64,000 nt of DNA from Azorinus chamasolen (lineage: Eukaryota > Mollusca > Bivalvia > Cardiida > Solecurtidae), in contig OY755246.1 of assembly GCA_963576725.1 (NCBI GenBank), positions 76,290,239-76,354,238 on the forward strand, written 5' to 3'. Shown here piece by piece: positions 58,101-64,000 of the stretch. The translations under genes were made by a program, and so were the position numbers. How positions within the stretch are numbered: the first letter of the stretch is position 1; the number at the start of each line of letters is the position of its first letter. The notes beneath the pieces were generated by a model, which ran no database searches, was not told the DNA's origin, and worked only from the letters and a program-made list of their open reading frames with translations.

Positions 58101-60194
58101 GGGTAAAAAATGAAGAAGCATTCACTCTAAAATTTGAAACAAATGAAAATGTGCCCAGCAGATGGCACTGCTCGTACTTAAAGGGTTATCTTTATTCAAA
58201 TAGACCAGTGCTCTGCCAGATTGTAGCACACTAAATTAACTTCTGTTGTATTTCTAAAAGCAGATTCGAGTAGTAACCAATACGCTTTTTCCTAATATAA
58301 TTTTAATCTGGCACAATTTTGACCACTTTTGATTTGATAATAGTTTTTATAAAGTACTAACAGAGTATCGTGACACAAGCTTTTGATAAATTACTGGTCA
58401 TGTGTGATGACGCATGCTTTTGATATACCACTTGTCATGTGTCATGACGCATGCTTTTGAGATACTGTTAGCCATGTGTCACGACTCATGCTTTTGAGAT
58501 ACTATTGGTCACGTGTCATGCTTTTGAGATACTATTGGTCATGTGCCATGCTTTTGAGATACTATTTGGTCATGTGTCATGACATGCTTTTGAGATACTA
58601 TTCGTCATGTGTCATGACTCGTACTTTTGAGATACTATTGGTCATGTGCCATGCTTTTTGTGATACTATTGGTCATGTGTCATGATTTTGAGATACCATT
58701 TGTCATGTGTGATGCTACTGAGATACTATTGGTCATGTGTCATGCTATTGAGATACTATTGGTCATGTGTCGTGCTTTTGAGATACTATTAACCAAGTGA
58801 CGAAGAGATTGGAGACGCAGTGTTACCCGGCGTCTAGTTTGGATGCAATTTTTGCGAATGGGGTGGCTGTTTGCGAGTGAGGTGGCTGTTTGCGAATGAG
58901 GTGGCTGTTTGCGAGTGAGGTGGCTGTTTGCGAATGAGGTGGCTGTTTGTGAGTGAGGTGGCTGTTTGCGAATGAGGTGGCTGTTTGCGAATGAGGTGGC
59001 TGTTTGCGAGTGAAATGTCGATTTGCGGGATAAAGGCTACATTGTCACAGTGGATGAGACTATAAACTGAGGTCCGATATATCTGGGCATCTAAAATAAC
59101 TCTGTCGATAATAAGAGTAGGGCATCGCGCCCGGGTTTCTCTGTATCCTCTCCCCTCTCTCTGGAGCGTCCAATTAGCCCATAGTGGGCAGAAACGGATG
59201 TTAATTAACACAAACAAACAAACAAACAACTTGGATCCAGATGAGACGCCGAGTCATTCGGTATCTGACGTCTCACTGGGATATAATTATTTTTGATATT
59301 CTACCTATGTTGTTGAGATAAAAATGGAGGGAAGTCTGGGGTTGAATATGTTTGCAGAAGACCTTGATCTAGCGCAAAAAAGAGTTGAGCTGCATGATCT
59401 GGCGGTGGAATAGTTGGGTGTGATAGAAACTACTGCAACCAGTTCCCCACATGTGTAACAAACTCGACAATGCATTGGGAATTGTAGAAGTTCCAAACTA
59501 TATACTCGATGAACAGCCATACAAGATTCATTCTACTATGGACAGTACTTATAGAACAATTTACCTGACAGATAACGCCGTTTTGCAAAAACAGTAGGCC
59601 CAACTCAGAAAGCTGCTATAGGAGCCGTTTTACAAGGGTATGTTCTGTTTGCTTCTGGTTTAATATAGATATAATTCTATAGTTGCTAACTTTCTGCCAT
59701 GGCCAAACGTCCCTTTGTTCGTAATCAAATACACAATGAAGAAAATATTCCAAAATAGGGAATTAATATAATACATAAATACTTGAACTGCTCTGATCTA
59801 ATATTTCGACCACTAAGGACCTTTTTCAAAGATTATCATGTCACATTTTTGTTACATGCATTCAGCCATAAAATCAAAGAGAATAATCAATGCATGATAT
59901 CATTATTTCTTATATGACTATTCGTGAGATAAAAATTTAATTCAAATTTTGTATATATATTTTTTAAAGAAGTTGAATTTCGTTGTAAAACAGTAGATAA
60001 TTACATCTGTTACATATATTAAAACAGACCAGACCCTGACCAAGCAGCTCCTGCAATAACTTCTGGGCTGGTTTTACTCTGTTTGCTCGGGCGTTAGAAA
60101 GGGCGGTTATATGATTGGAGCATTCCATACCTTGGACTGTAACTATCCATACTAGACATACGGCGACAAAGAACTTCAAGACACCTTTCGACAT
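38048..60194 (-). CDS. GH18 chitinase-like protein gene, seven coding exons
   Basis: Exons 60194-60131, 47281-46833, 44189-44065, 41609-41486, 41110-40925, 39981-39862 and 38386-38048 join with GT-AG borders and matching phases into 1,407 nt, 468 aa plus stop. Residues 1-22 are a signal peptide. CYFTNW (31-36), SVGG (111-114), the catalytic block NGIDIDWE (149-156, Glu156 as proton donor), MTYD (221-224) and the late Trp371 in GTMFWSMDLDDF define a GH18 (chitinase/chitinase-like) barrel. GH18 enzymes cleave beta-1,4 bonds of chitin by substrate-assisted catalysis. Two departures stand out. The first Asp of DxxDxDxE is Asn149. The usual TYGRSF loop reads TGAAVTF... (about 276-282), losing the Tyr and Arg that line the sugar site in related enzymes. 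No chitin-binding domain follows; the tail (446-466) is hydrophobic. It may be a weak enzyme or a chitin-binding lectin-type protein. Confidence 0.88.
38801..39090. repeat. Compound TTAA MITE family B copies in intron 6
   Basis: TTAATCCTTCTCCTGTTCAA starts the block. Two successive cores follow: AAACAGAGCAGACCCTGATC TGGGC (38885) and the palindromic CCTGATCAGACGGCTACTAC|AGGAGCCGTCTGGTCTGTGT (38998-39045). The second ends GAGTAAAGGATTG. This looks like a partial duplication or one insertion into another. A further copy spans about 39530-39853. Confidence 0.65.
39862..39981 (-). CDS. Chitinase-like gene, exon 6
   Basis: 120 nt, 40 codons, phase 0 at both ends: acceptor TATTCTCACAG|GTATGTGAG and donor AAAAG|GTAGAC. 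It encodes VCEMIRHGAV YKWDDEQKMA and the QWAGYGNEKS block typical of GH18 proteins before the last strand. It lies just right of a family-B MITE end at 39850. Confidence 0.9.
40095..40190 (-). mobile_element. tRNA-derived SINE fragment
   Basis: On the minus strand, GCGGTGGTTAGCGCAATCGC followed by TTCTAACCATTAAGCTCT and AGGTTCGACTCCCGGCCC contains a good A box and B box of a tRNA-like promoter. A true tRNA acceptor stem is not formed, so this is a SINE head inside intron 5. A family-C hairpin follows at 40630-40712, also in intron 5. Confidence 0.6.
40495..40560. repeat. Palindromic element remnant
   Basis: GTGAAGTCCAAGGTCAGGTG CCGCCTT|GAAAAGGCGGCATCTGACCTGGGACTTCAC forms an inverted repeat of about 26-bp arms. 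It sits in intron 5, before GGCGCCGAAAGAGCTAATG, which looks like a diverged family-A end. Confidence 0.6.
40925..41110 (-). CDS. Chitinase-like gene, exon 5
   Basis: 186 nt, phase 0: acceptor TCTTTCTTTCAG|AATTGG, donor ACAGG|GTAAGT. It encodes NWAINYWISKGAPPNKLVMG, the conserved NYW.SKGAP..KL.MG segment, and then TGAAVTFTL where relatives have TYGRSFTL. NTGVGAAVLSPGIAGPYLQR follows, matching the usual GVGAP..GPG.AGPYT. The loop change is the main oddity of the protein. Confidence 0.9.
41160..41383. mobile_element. pogo-like MITE, family F
   Basis: The right end reads GAAATATCGAGGTTCCACTGTA, inverse TACAGTGGAACCTCGATATT, a hallmark of Tc1/mariner-pogo relatives with TA target sites. Inside are repeated TTCGAGTTATC motifs. 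The left end is diverged (CTGTAGAACCAATGGACCAT). It lies in intron 4. Confidence 0.6.
41486..41609 (-). CDS. Chitinase-like gene, exon 4
   Basis: 124 nt, starting in phase 2 (the Arg213 codon is split AG|G) and ending in phase 0. Acceptor TATATTTGCAG, donor GTCAG|GTAACT. It encodes VVDYINVMTYDFHGPWSD, which contains the GH18 MTYD residues on the sixth barrel strand. Confidence 0.92.
41810..42053. mobile_element. TTAA MITE family B copy
   Basis: CACGTTTTGCAAACAGTGTAGACCCAGATTAGATG is followed by a diverged second arm, then TTCTTACATTAATATTCATG and GAGTAAAGGATTAAGG. It lies in intron 3 of the chitinase-like gene. Confidence 0.6.
42240..43252. mobile_element. TTAA MITE family B with a large 12-bp terminal array
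   Basis: The left part (ATACGCCTTTAACG, AACAGAGAAGATCCAGATCA) and the end ATTCATAGAGTACAAAGTTAA are family B. Between about 42408 and 43220, ATTTCATACATT (with variants ATTTCTTACATT, ATTACATT) repeats about 65 times. The unit matches the family-B subterminal block CATTATTTCTTACAT. A 12-bp period keeps two reading frames open; these are not genes. Confidence 0.85.
43249..43520. mobile_element. TTAA MITE family B, abutting the previous element
   Basis: Starts with the TTAA that ends the previous element (43249-43252) and finishes GTACGAATGGGTTAA at 43520. The core CAGATCAGACGGCCCCTATA G AGACGGTCCCTACAGGAGCC shows a partly duplicated arm. It is in intron 3. Confidence 0.75.
44065..44189 (-). 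CDS. Chitinase-like gene, exon 3
   Basis: 125 nt. Acceptor TATACTATTTCAG|ATAATG, donor TTCTAG|GTACGT. It encodes IMREEFNKEAAKVSKPTLLI and then TIAVGVGKNVIDNSYNVTAI, matching the E.REEFEKEA...LL.TAAV..G...ID..Y.V..IS segment of chitinases. The intron to exon 2 contains the 44523-45851 MITE with its 82-bp array. Confidence 0.92.
44523..45851. mobile_element. TTAA MITE family B with an 82-bp internal array
   Basis: TTAACCCTTTCCTCCATGAA on the left, ATGGAGTAAAGGGTTAA on the right. Between them, 14 units of 82 bp run from about 44687 to 45834. Each unit contains ATCACGTGTTCATGTGCCAT, TACATGTAACAATTAGTCTA and TTGTTTCTTACATGATTATT. That is the right half of a family-B element. The CACGTG positions (44689, 44771, ... 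45755) are spaced exactly 82. Confidence 0.95.
45865..46030. repeat. Family E and family C palindrome fragments
   Basis: GACAGACAGTGCAGTCCCGA ... CCTCTGATCTGGGTCTACAC is a family-E core, joined to GTAGCTCCTATAAGAGATTT CTGCATTAG, a family-C half. 46310-46640 contains two diverged copies of GTAAC[A/T]CTAAATTCATTTT..GGGA...TCCCCTT and no gene. All of this is in intron 2. Confidence 0.5.
46833..47281 (-). CDS. Chitinase-like gene, exon 2 (catalytic motif exon)
   Basis: 449 nt. Acceptor ATATTTTCAG|GTCGCA, donor CTCGAG|GTGGGC. It encodes KLKNFCYFTNWSNKLASF, then THLIFAFANI, LLSVGGASAG and FNGIDIDWEYP. It begins with two bases that complete a Gly codon from exon 1 (phase 1). The internal ATG at 47273-47271 would skip the signal peptide and is not preferred as start. 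Confidence 0.93.
47720..49725. repeat. Cluster of diverged MITE copies and a GATA microsatellite (intron 1)
   Basis: Family-B copies occur at about 47720-47940, 48240-48345 (half), 48545-48667 (half) and 49480-49722. A family-E copy is at 48760-48890. (GATA)n lies at 49145-49180 and a short (GT)n at 48095-48108. No open frame with a recognisable domain is present. Confidence 0.65.
49765..49980. mobile_element. Family C MITE, reference copy
   Basis: CAGTAGAACCCCTCAATGCG ACCACTTAATG on the left and TTTAGGTGGTCGCATTAG on the right are inverse ends. The hairpin GCAGGGCAAAAATAATGCAG AAAGTTCCTCTAGGAGCTTT CTGCATTACTTTTGTCCTGC lies at 49845-49907. It resembles pogo-type TIRs. Other copies: 30690, 33905, 40630, 57440 and 63280. 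Confidence 0.75.
50136..50695. mobile_element. MITE-derived 32-bp array followed by a family-B copy
   Basis: About eight units of GGAGAGTAGACCCAACTCAG ACAGCTCCTACT run from about 50181 to 50463. The unit is the left arm of the family-B palindrome (GAGTAGACCCAGATCAGACGGCTCCTA). A family-C half (GGAGCTTTCTGCATTACTTT) follows, then a family-B element 50490-50695 (TTAACCCTTTATCCCATC ... GAGTAAAGGGATAC). Confidence 0.85.
51700..51760. repeat. Possible transposon end
   Basis: TATACAGGGTGTCCCAAAAA is a motif I associate with mariner-type element ends, but no matching inverted end was found nearby. 51440-52330 otherwise shows no gene. Confidence 0.25.
52330..52620. repeat. ~100-bp direct duplication, 177 bp apart
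   Basis: AACAAATATTCATRTTGAGT TTCATTGAATTCTGTCAATC CGTTACAGAGATAT occurs at about 52398-52450 and 52558-52611, with the preceding TGAACAGGTAATACATG-type text also shared. The segment after it is a GGACGGA-type simple repeat (52615-52680), and a GAAA-rich tract lies at 52740-52940. Confidence 0.8.
53335..53392. repeat. Fragment of the palindromic pogo-like MITE
   Basis: GATTCTAAAGAGTGGTCACAACATAGGGTTTG matches one arm of the 4981-5049 hairpin. A short inverted flank CATTTCTCTACC / GGTAGAGAAATG surrounds it (CTCTACCATTCGAGAAG ... TTTGGTAGAGAAATG). Confidence 0.6.
53639..53993 (-). pseudogene. Non-LTR retrotransposon reverse transcriptase C-terminal fragment
   Basis: The minus-strand frame reads CKFRCGVAPIRIETGRY, then RKCPFCEEVESEIHVILHCP LY. 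The CxxC..(E/x)SE.H.L..CP.Y arrangement is the zinc-binding motif found near the C-terminus of many LINE reverse transcriptases. The rest of the RT is absent and no poly-A tail is visible, so it is a truncated copy. It lies in intron 1 of the chitinase-like gene. A cellular zinc-finger gene is unlikely because the frame lacks a start context and other domains. Confidence 0.65.
54395..55620. repeat. ~21-bp tandem array, about 58 units
   Basis: The unit is ATAGCTATTGTATAGTAGATC with many variants (ATAACTATTG, ACAGCTGTTG, AGTATATCATTACTATTG). The period is a multiple of three, so both strands keep long tyrosine-rich open frames; these are not genes. Higher-order blocks recur, for example about 54420-54510 repeated at 54540-54630 and again at 54660. 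Confidence 0.95.
55715..56106. mobile_element. Family-B end joined to a family-D element through one TTAA
   Basis: A diverged family B (ends GAGGTAAAGGGTTAA at 55872) shares its last TTAA (55869-55872) with a family-D element that continues TCCATTTCCTCCTAGACTGC, has the ACCAATGTGATAAATAGGGC hairpin at 55990-56055 and ends near 56106. Confidence 0.7.
56295..56605. repeat. Family-A core and 41-bp array
   Basis: AACAGTTTGGATCTAGATGA ... CGTCTCTTCAGGATCCAGGC (56312-56383) is a family-A palindrome. From 56410, five units of AACAAATGCATGCAGAAAGT GCGTAAATATTGCATCAGAGT repeat with a period of 41 bp and almost no variation. Confidence 0.9.
56655..56885 (+). mobile_element. SINE-like element (family G), copy 1
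   Basis: GGGCTAATTGGACGCCCCAG AG, CAGAGAAACCCGGGC and GATGCCCTACTCTTG, then GATGTCCAGTATAAAGCACT and CTTGGTCCGACGGA. The same series recurs at 61072-61275 and inverted at 59045-59215. The last copy ends with GGAGGATCGTACCCGGGAC, which could be an inverted B box. It may be a tRNA-derived SINE; I did not identify its tail. Confidence 0.6.
57012..57226. mobile_element. TTAA MITE family B, full length with shortened core
   Basis: TTAACCCTTTCCCTG on the left, GAGGGAAAGGGTTAA on the right. The core keeps only GAGTAGACCCTGAGTACTCT GTTTGC, so most of the palindrome has been deleted, while the flanks are intact. Confidence 0.8.
57440..57610. repeat. Family C MITE copy
   Basis: AGTGGTTGCTTAATGCAGAG ... 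AAGCTCTTATGGGAGCTTCT ... TTTTGACCTGCATTAAGCTA is the family-C hairpin, followed by TTTTGATGGCCGCGCAAGAC. Confidence 0.65.
57738..58109. mobile_element. Family A remnant followed by a family-D MITE
   Basis: Family A: AAAAGTTTGGATCCTGCTGA (57780). Family D: 57868-58108, TTAACCCATTCCCTCATAGG to GGAGGAAAGGGTAA, with a hairpin of AAACCATTGTGATACATAGA GCATTTGCTC and inverse at 57975-58042. Confidence 0.75.
58370..58800. repeat. ~30-bp degenerate tandem array, about 14 units
   Basis: Units of CTTTTGAGATACTATTGGTC ATGTGTCATG with length variation. The + strand ORF at 58476-58685 is a translation of the repeat. Confidence 0.9.
58850..59010. repeat. ~20-bp tandem array, about 8 units
   Basis: GCGAATGAGGTGGCTGTTT units (GAGTGAGGTGGC variants) follow a family-A half core (GGAGACGCAGTGTTACCCGG CGTCTAGTTTGG) at 58810-58850. 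The array probably began inside that element. Confidence 0.9.
59045..59215 (-). mobile_element. SINE-like element (family G), copy 2
   Basis: Reverse-complemented form of the 56655 element: CTAATTGGACGCTCCAGAGA, GAGAAACCCGGGCGCGATGC CCTACTCTTATTATCGACAG. It lies between two family-A core fragments (58810 and 59229-59285). Confidence 0.6.
60131..60194 (-). CDS. Chitinase-like gene, exon 1 (signal peptide)
   Basis: ATG at 60194 opens MSKGVLKFFVAVCLVWIVTV then QG, a classic secretion signal. The exon ends at the donor CCAAG|GTATGG with one base of a split Gly codon, exactly the phase that exon 2 needs. The ATG is the first one downstream of the TATA box. The 12.8-kb distance to exon 2 makes this join an inference, though phase, signal and promoter all agree. 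Confidence 0.72.
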
Positions 60195-60360
60195 CTCCAC
60201 GAGTAAATCCTTGACAAATGTACTTTCTTTGTTGTCCAATTCACTATGATCACTGCGCTTGCTGGAATTCACTCAAAAATCCTTGTCTCAAAATAAAAAA
60301 GCTTACAGATACAGCTAATGATATGTTTGTGTCACTCTGTGCATGTACTGAGTAACACTT

Positions 60361-60368
60361 CTTATATA
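60361..60368 (-). promoter_or_regulatory. TATA box of the chitinase-like gene
   Basis: TATATAAG on the minus strand, about 167 bases upstream of the exon 1 ATG. A start site about 30 bases downstream (near 60335) would leave a 5' UTR of about 140 bases without other ATG codons. Confidence 0.5.
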
Positions 60369-60629
60369 CCGGCCTTTTTTATAGCGTAACTCCTATCTTT
60401 TGGTCACCGTAACGACTTGCGGTGAAAGTAACATAAAAGGGCCGTTCAAAAAGTCTAAAAAGTACTTTCATATGTTTATACGCGCGTATGTTACCGTTGT
60501 ACAATAGTGTGTAAACAGTGGGAGTGGGCCTTTTTAGACGAAATAGTTCAGCCCCCTGTCTCTGGGATGATTAATGTAAACATCAGGACGAGATTTATAT
60601 TTTTCTGATCTTTCGATCGTTTTACTGTT

Positions 60630-60990
60630 TACTCCGCGAATATTCAGATAAGAAATAACATCATCATGAATAGTATCTAATTTAATTTTATAATGACACC
60701 ACAACACAAGAATATGTGCTCATGGCAGGAACTGTAGAATCATATTTATATTATTTCATACGTTAACACAGCAGACACTGATCAAACAGCTCCTGTAGCC
60801 GTCTGTTCTTGCTCTACTCTTTTTGCAAATGCGAAGAAATATAAAAACAAAATAGATATAACAATAACGCAAGCGTCTGAGAAACAAATGACAGATTGAT
60901 AAATAAATTGGATCCTGATTAGACTGCGAATTACTCGGCCTCTCGTTTGAAAATGAGTTCAAGTCTTGCTTACCCGGATAAGGGTTAGTA
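60630..60990. repeat. Family B and family A fragments upstream of the chitinase-like gene
   Basis: Family B: GCGAATATTCAGATAAGAAA, then AACACAGCAGACACTGATCAAACAGCTCCTGTAGCC (60768-60805). Family A: GGATCCTGATTAGACTGCGA ATTACTCGGCCTCTC (60908-60945). No gene is recognised between 60370 and 61070. Confidence 0.55.
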
Positions 60991-61071
60991 AATTTAACAC
61001 AAACGTAAAAAATAAAACACAATGTAGAAATTATGTTATAAAGAATACGTAAACTATTTAATAAAATATAA

Positions 61072-61280
61072 AGAATCCGTCAAAAATATGTTTGTGTTAA
61101 TTAACGTCCTTTTCTGCTAATTGGACGCCCCAGGGTGATACCCTAGTCTTATTATCGACATAGTTTCTCTGGTTCTTTTAGATGTCCAGTGTAAAGCACT
61201 TATACATCGGACCTCGGTTTCTAAAAGTCTCGTCCTAAGGACTTGGTCCGGCGGAGGATCGTACCCGGGACAAAAATATG
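61072..61280 (+). mobile_element. SINE-like element (family G), copy 3
   Basis: GTTAATTAACGTCCTTTTCTG, CTAATTGGACGCCCCAGG, CTTATTATCGACATAGTTTC TCTGG, GATGTCCAGTGTAAAGCACT and GGACTTGGTCCGGCGGAGGA TCGTACCCGGGAC. It has an internal deletion compared with copy 1. Confidence 0.6.
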
Positions 61281-61454
61281 TCATCAAAATAAAGAATCCA
61301 AAAATAAGTGATAAAAATTACGATTCCGTAAAAACTGTCATTTTTAATCCATAAAAATATGTAATCAAGAAATAATTAATCCGTAAAAAATATGGATGCC
61401 ATCCATCGCCCTCAGTCACGTTGTCAGAAGTTGTTCCTATTCCAAATACCGGTA

Positions 61455-61682
61455 GTATCCCATTTCCTCATAGGCTATTTTAGATACAATCTCTTTGAAT
61501 AAATCTACCGAAAAGGAGCATAAATTAGAGAAAAGGAAAAGTTAAGAATTTTGTAGTTTGAAACCATTGTGATAAATAGAGCATTTGCTCCTATAGGAGC
61601 AAATGCTCTATTTATCACAATGGTTTCACAAAGTGATTTTTACAAAGTCGTTAAAAGGCGTCAATATGAGGGAATGGGTTAT
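61455..61682. mobile_element. TTAA MITE family D copy
   Basis: CCCATTTCCTCATAGGCTAT on the left, ATGAGGGAATGGGTTA on the right. The hairpin ACCATTGTGATAAATAGAGC ATTTGCTCCTATAGGAGC plus inverse is a perfect inverted repeat at about 61562-61624. The outer TTAA bases are partly mutated. Confidence 0.8.
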
Positions 61683-61849
61683 ACGGAATAAAATCTGTTT
61701 AAACTAGAACAAGTCACGTGATTCTGACTTGCATGGCTTACTGCAATGACATGTCACCAATGGAATGCTAAGTGATGGGAACACTAATGAGGTTAATTAG
61801 TAATTTGCATATTTCTACCTATTTGCATAAATGACTGATTAAACATTTA

Positions 61850-62110
61850 ATTCATGAATATTCACATAACAAGTAACGACTGCATGTGTGTTTATCAGAT
61901 GCCTTTTTATAATAATATATGAAGACAGGATTGATCTGGTCATTGAAGAAATTCTAGATTCAGATCTATATTAGTTCATAAGCAACCAGAGCAGACCCTA
62001 ACCAGACGGCTCCTATAGGAGTACAGACCCTGACCTATATATCCTATAGGAGCCATCTGATCTGGTTCTAGTCTGTTTGCAAAAGCAGAAAACTGTGCCA
62101 ACATCAGGTA
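61850..62110. mobile_element. TTAA MITE family B with a duplicated core
   Basis: Flanks CATTTAATTCATGAATATTC and GTAAAGGGACAAATGG. In the centre, CAGACCCTAACCAGACGGCT CCTATAGGAG is followed by a second partial copy CAGACCCTGACC...TCCTATAGGAGCCATCTGATCTGG. This may be an early stage of tandem expansion. Confidence 0.7.
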
Positions 62111-62334
62111 AAGGGACAAATGGTTATAACTTATTTGATTTAGATGACGGTGACAGTGATAGCAAGCTTTAAATGCATCATGATCAATTAAAATTTTAAA
62201 TCTTCTTTATTGCATAATTTGGAAAGGGCGCGACCTAATTCAAACGCCAAGTAAACATAACTAATGGCTGGATCACATTCATTTCAAATCGCCACGTTTC
62301 ATGCAGTACCATTACGTTTCATGCAGTACCATTA

Positions 62335-62700
62335 CGTGTTAACACCGTTAGAGTTTTCCCTGTTACATATCCTTGTGAGAAATAAAGACATCGTGAATAG
62401 CTATTGGCATAGTTTTATAATGACATATGTTCGGAGGATGTATTGGTATTGCTTGAAACATGCACAGCTGCAAATAGAGCGAACATTGATCAGACCACTC
62501 CTGCATAAGCCGCCTGATCTAGGTCTACTCTGTTTTCAAACGCATCAAAAAGTGTGTGCTAGTTAATGGTTAACCCTTTACGCCATGAGTACGCATGTAT
62601 ATGCCTTTGCAAACAGTGTAGACCCAGATAAGACGGTTCATGTAGGAGCCGTCTAATCAGGTTCTGCTATATGTATGAACAGACTCAATAAAACCGAGTC
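62335..62700. repeat. Two adjoining TTAA MITE family B copies
   Basis: First: about 62338-62573, with ATAGCTATTGGC, GAGCGAACATTGATCAGACC and ATGGTTAA. Second: 62570 onward, TTAACCCTTTACGCCATGAG, CAAACAGTGTAGACCCAGAT AAGACGGTTC|ATGTAGGAGCCGTCTAATC. They share the TTAA at 62570-62573; the second copy is truncated on the right by a different repeat. Confidence 0.6.
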
Positions 62701-63050
62701 TGCAATTTTCTCTTTTCGCATTGCTACTTTTGCTTTCGAAGGATCACCCACATTCAGACTATATTTACTTCACAACGCCAGGTCTTAAGTGCTTGTGTGG
62801 CGGCCGTAAAAAGTCGCCCCGCACTTCATTCTCAGTGTTGTTATATTTTCTGCTTTTTGGAATCATTCGTTTTGATGTAATTAGTTTTGAAAATTGAATA
62901 CTGCTTAAGCCGGTGCTAGGGGGCGTGAGTAGTGTTTCACTTTTAATTACTACTCATGAACAGACTCAATAAAACCGAGTCTGCATTTTTCTCTTTTCGC
63001 GTTGCTACTTTTGCTTTCGAATGATCTCCCACTTACAGACTATATCATAT
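62674..63050. repeat. ~95-bp direct repeat, two copies 280 bp apart
   Basis: ATGAACAGACTCAATAAAAC CGAGTCTGCA...TTTCTCTTTTCGC.TTGCTACTTTTGCTTTCGAA occurs at 62674-62768 and 62954-63050. In both, CAGACTC and GAGTCTG pair around AATAAAACC. The interval between holds GGCGGCCGTAAAAAGTCGCC and no gene. Confidence 0.9.
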
Positions 63051-63279
63051 AGATATGATGTTTCAAGTTCTGCAATAGCCAAAATTATATTTCCATTTAC
63101 CATTTCAACAATTAATGCAAATTAATATTCATCATGTCATTATTTCTTACTTGAATACTCATGGAGTAAAGGGCTTATATCACTAATATGAAATTATATA
63201 TGGTTTGTTTACTATTACAGTAAAACTAAGATACATGTAATTCGAAATACTTTTATAGAACAATTCAGACACATTTAGG

Positions 63280-63375
63280 CAGGTGGCTGCTTAATGCAGA
63301 GAGAAAGTCAATCAGGATGCTCCCACATGAGCTTTCTGTATGACTTTCGCCCTGCATTAAGCTGCATGTCATCTA
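63280..63375. repeat. Family C MITE copy
   Basis: GCTTAATGCAGAGAGAAAGT ... GATGCTCCCACATGAGCTTT ... CTTTCGCCCTGCATTAAGCT, with TTCGAATAATCGAGGTTTAA CTGTG after it, a pogo-like right end. Confidence 0.65.
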
Positions 63376-63427
63376 ACGATACGTAGTCTAGTGTTCGAAT
63401 AATCGAGGTTTAACTGTGTTCGAGTAC

Positions 63428-63750
63428 GACACCATTATAATAGACCCATGAGTATCATTGTACGACACCATTATAATAGACCCGTGAGTATCTTTGTACG
63501 ACACCATTATAATAGACCCGTGAGTATCTTTGTACGACACCATTATAATAGACCCGTGCATATCTTTGTACGACACCATTATAATAGACCCGTGAGTATC
63601 TTTGTACGACACCATTATAATAGACCCATGAGTAGGCTATCTTTGTACGACACCATTATAATAGACCCATGCGTATCTTTGTACGACACCATTGTAATAG
63701 ACCCGTGCATATCTTTGTACGACACCATTGTAATAGACCCATGCGTATCT
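63428..63750. repeat. 36-bp tandem array, about 9 units
   Basis: The unit is GTACGACACCATTATAATAG ACCCGTGAGTATCTTT. Variants change GTGAGT to GTGCAT or ATGCGT, and ATTATAATAG to ATTGTAATAG in the last copies. The 36-bp period keeps frames open on both strands; not coding. Confidence 0.95.
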
Positions 63751-63944
63751 TTCATGAAAGCGTTCAACACCCCCAATTTGAACAAAAATATTTTGTAACA
63801 CCCCACTGGCCTTCCCCTGCATAGTGCTAGTTACATGTACGCCCTCTCTGTTATTTATGCATTTTGGACCAATATTACGTGCCACGTACTTTGTTGTCTG
63901 GGTCCATGCTTATAAAACTTTTAGTTGAGTCTGAGTACGTTCTC

Positions 63945-64000
63945 AAGCTTTTGATTGGTCAGATTTGAGCCTCTGGCTCAAATCTGACCAATCAAAAGCT
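63945..64000. repeat. Inverted repeat at the right window edge
   Basis: AGCTTTTGATTGGTCAGATT TGAGCC|TCTGGCTCAAATCTGACC AATCAAAAGCT forms a hairpin with about 26-bp arms, ending exactly at the window edge. It is probably the start or centre of an element that continues outside. Confidence 0.8.

Noticed and set aside
60195..60272. Longer N-terminus for the chitinase-like protein
   Set aside because: The frame is open upstream of 60194 but its apparent first codon at 60272 is GTG, not ATG; the first ATG after the TATA box is at 60194 and starts a clean signal peptide.

Overview
This window looks like eukaryotic, intron-rich, very repeat-rich genomic DNA from a mollusc, most likely a bivalve. 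The inference rests on three things: the style of the protein-coding genes (an expanded-type TRIM/RBCC protein, a GH18 chitinase-like gene and a secreted Kunitz-like peptide), the Penelope-like and LINE fragments, and a dense set of short palindromic elements. There is no direct species marker. I see no rRNA or bona fide tRNA gene, no CRISPR array and no prokaryotic operon structure.

Three genes can be supported. (1) A small secreted Kunitz-like peptide on the + strand has two coding exons (14844-14922 and 23514-23704). Its 8.6-kb intron holds a large tandem-structured mobile element (15545-21101). (2) An intronless TRIM/RBCC gene on the - strand (28776-26614, 720 aa) has RING, two B-boxes, a coiled coil and a propeller-like C-terminus. 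(3) A GH18 chitinase-like gene on the - strand runs from 60194 to 38048. I assembled it from seven exons whose GT-AG borders and phases all fit. It gives 468 aa with a signal peptide, the GH18 barrel and a hydrophobic C-terminal tail. It has a TATA box at 60361-60368. Only its exons 2-7 carry recognisable GH18 sequence; exon 1 was found by phase and signal-peptide logic.

The rest is repeats. 1-480: a broken Penelope-like reverse transcriptase fragment. 1000-2870: degenerate tandem repeats rich in TGACCTTTGACC. 3557-4156: a TTAA MITE with an expanded terminus. 5452-5815: a 46-bp array. 5916-8091: a 32-bp satellite, exactly 68 units. 8993-11475: a foldback element. 12443-12803 and 4853-5212: an inverted pair of pogo-like palindromic MITEs. 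24.8-25.4 kb: a tandem array carrying E-box and CCAAT sequences. 29-64 kb: a dense population of TTAA-bounded palindromic MITEs, tRNA-like SINE pieces, and many arrays.

The most notable pattern is that several of the tandem arrays are internal or terminal pieces of the TTAA-bounded MITEs that have been amplified in place. At least six separate arrays, with periods of 12, 20, 26, 32, 41 and 82 bp, have a recognisable MITE sub-sequence as their unit. In four places two MITEs lie head to tail and share a single TTAA, which fits piggyBac-type target choice.
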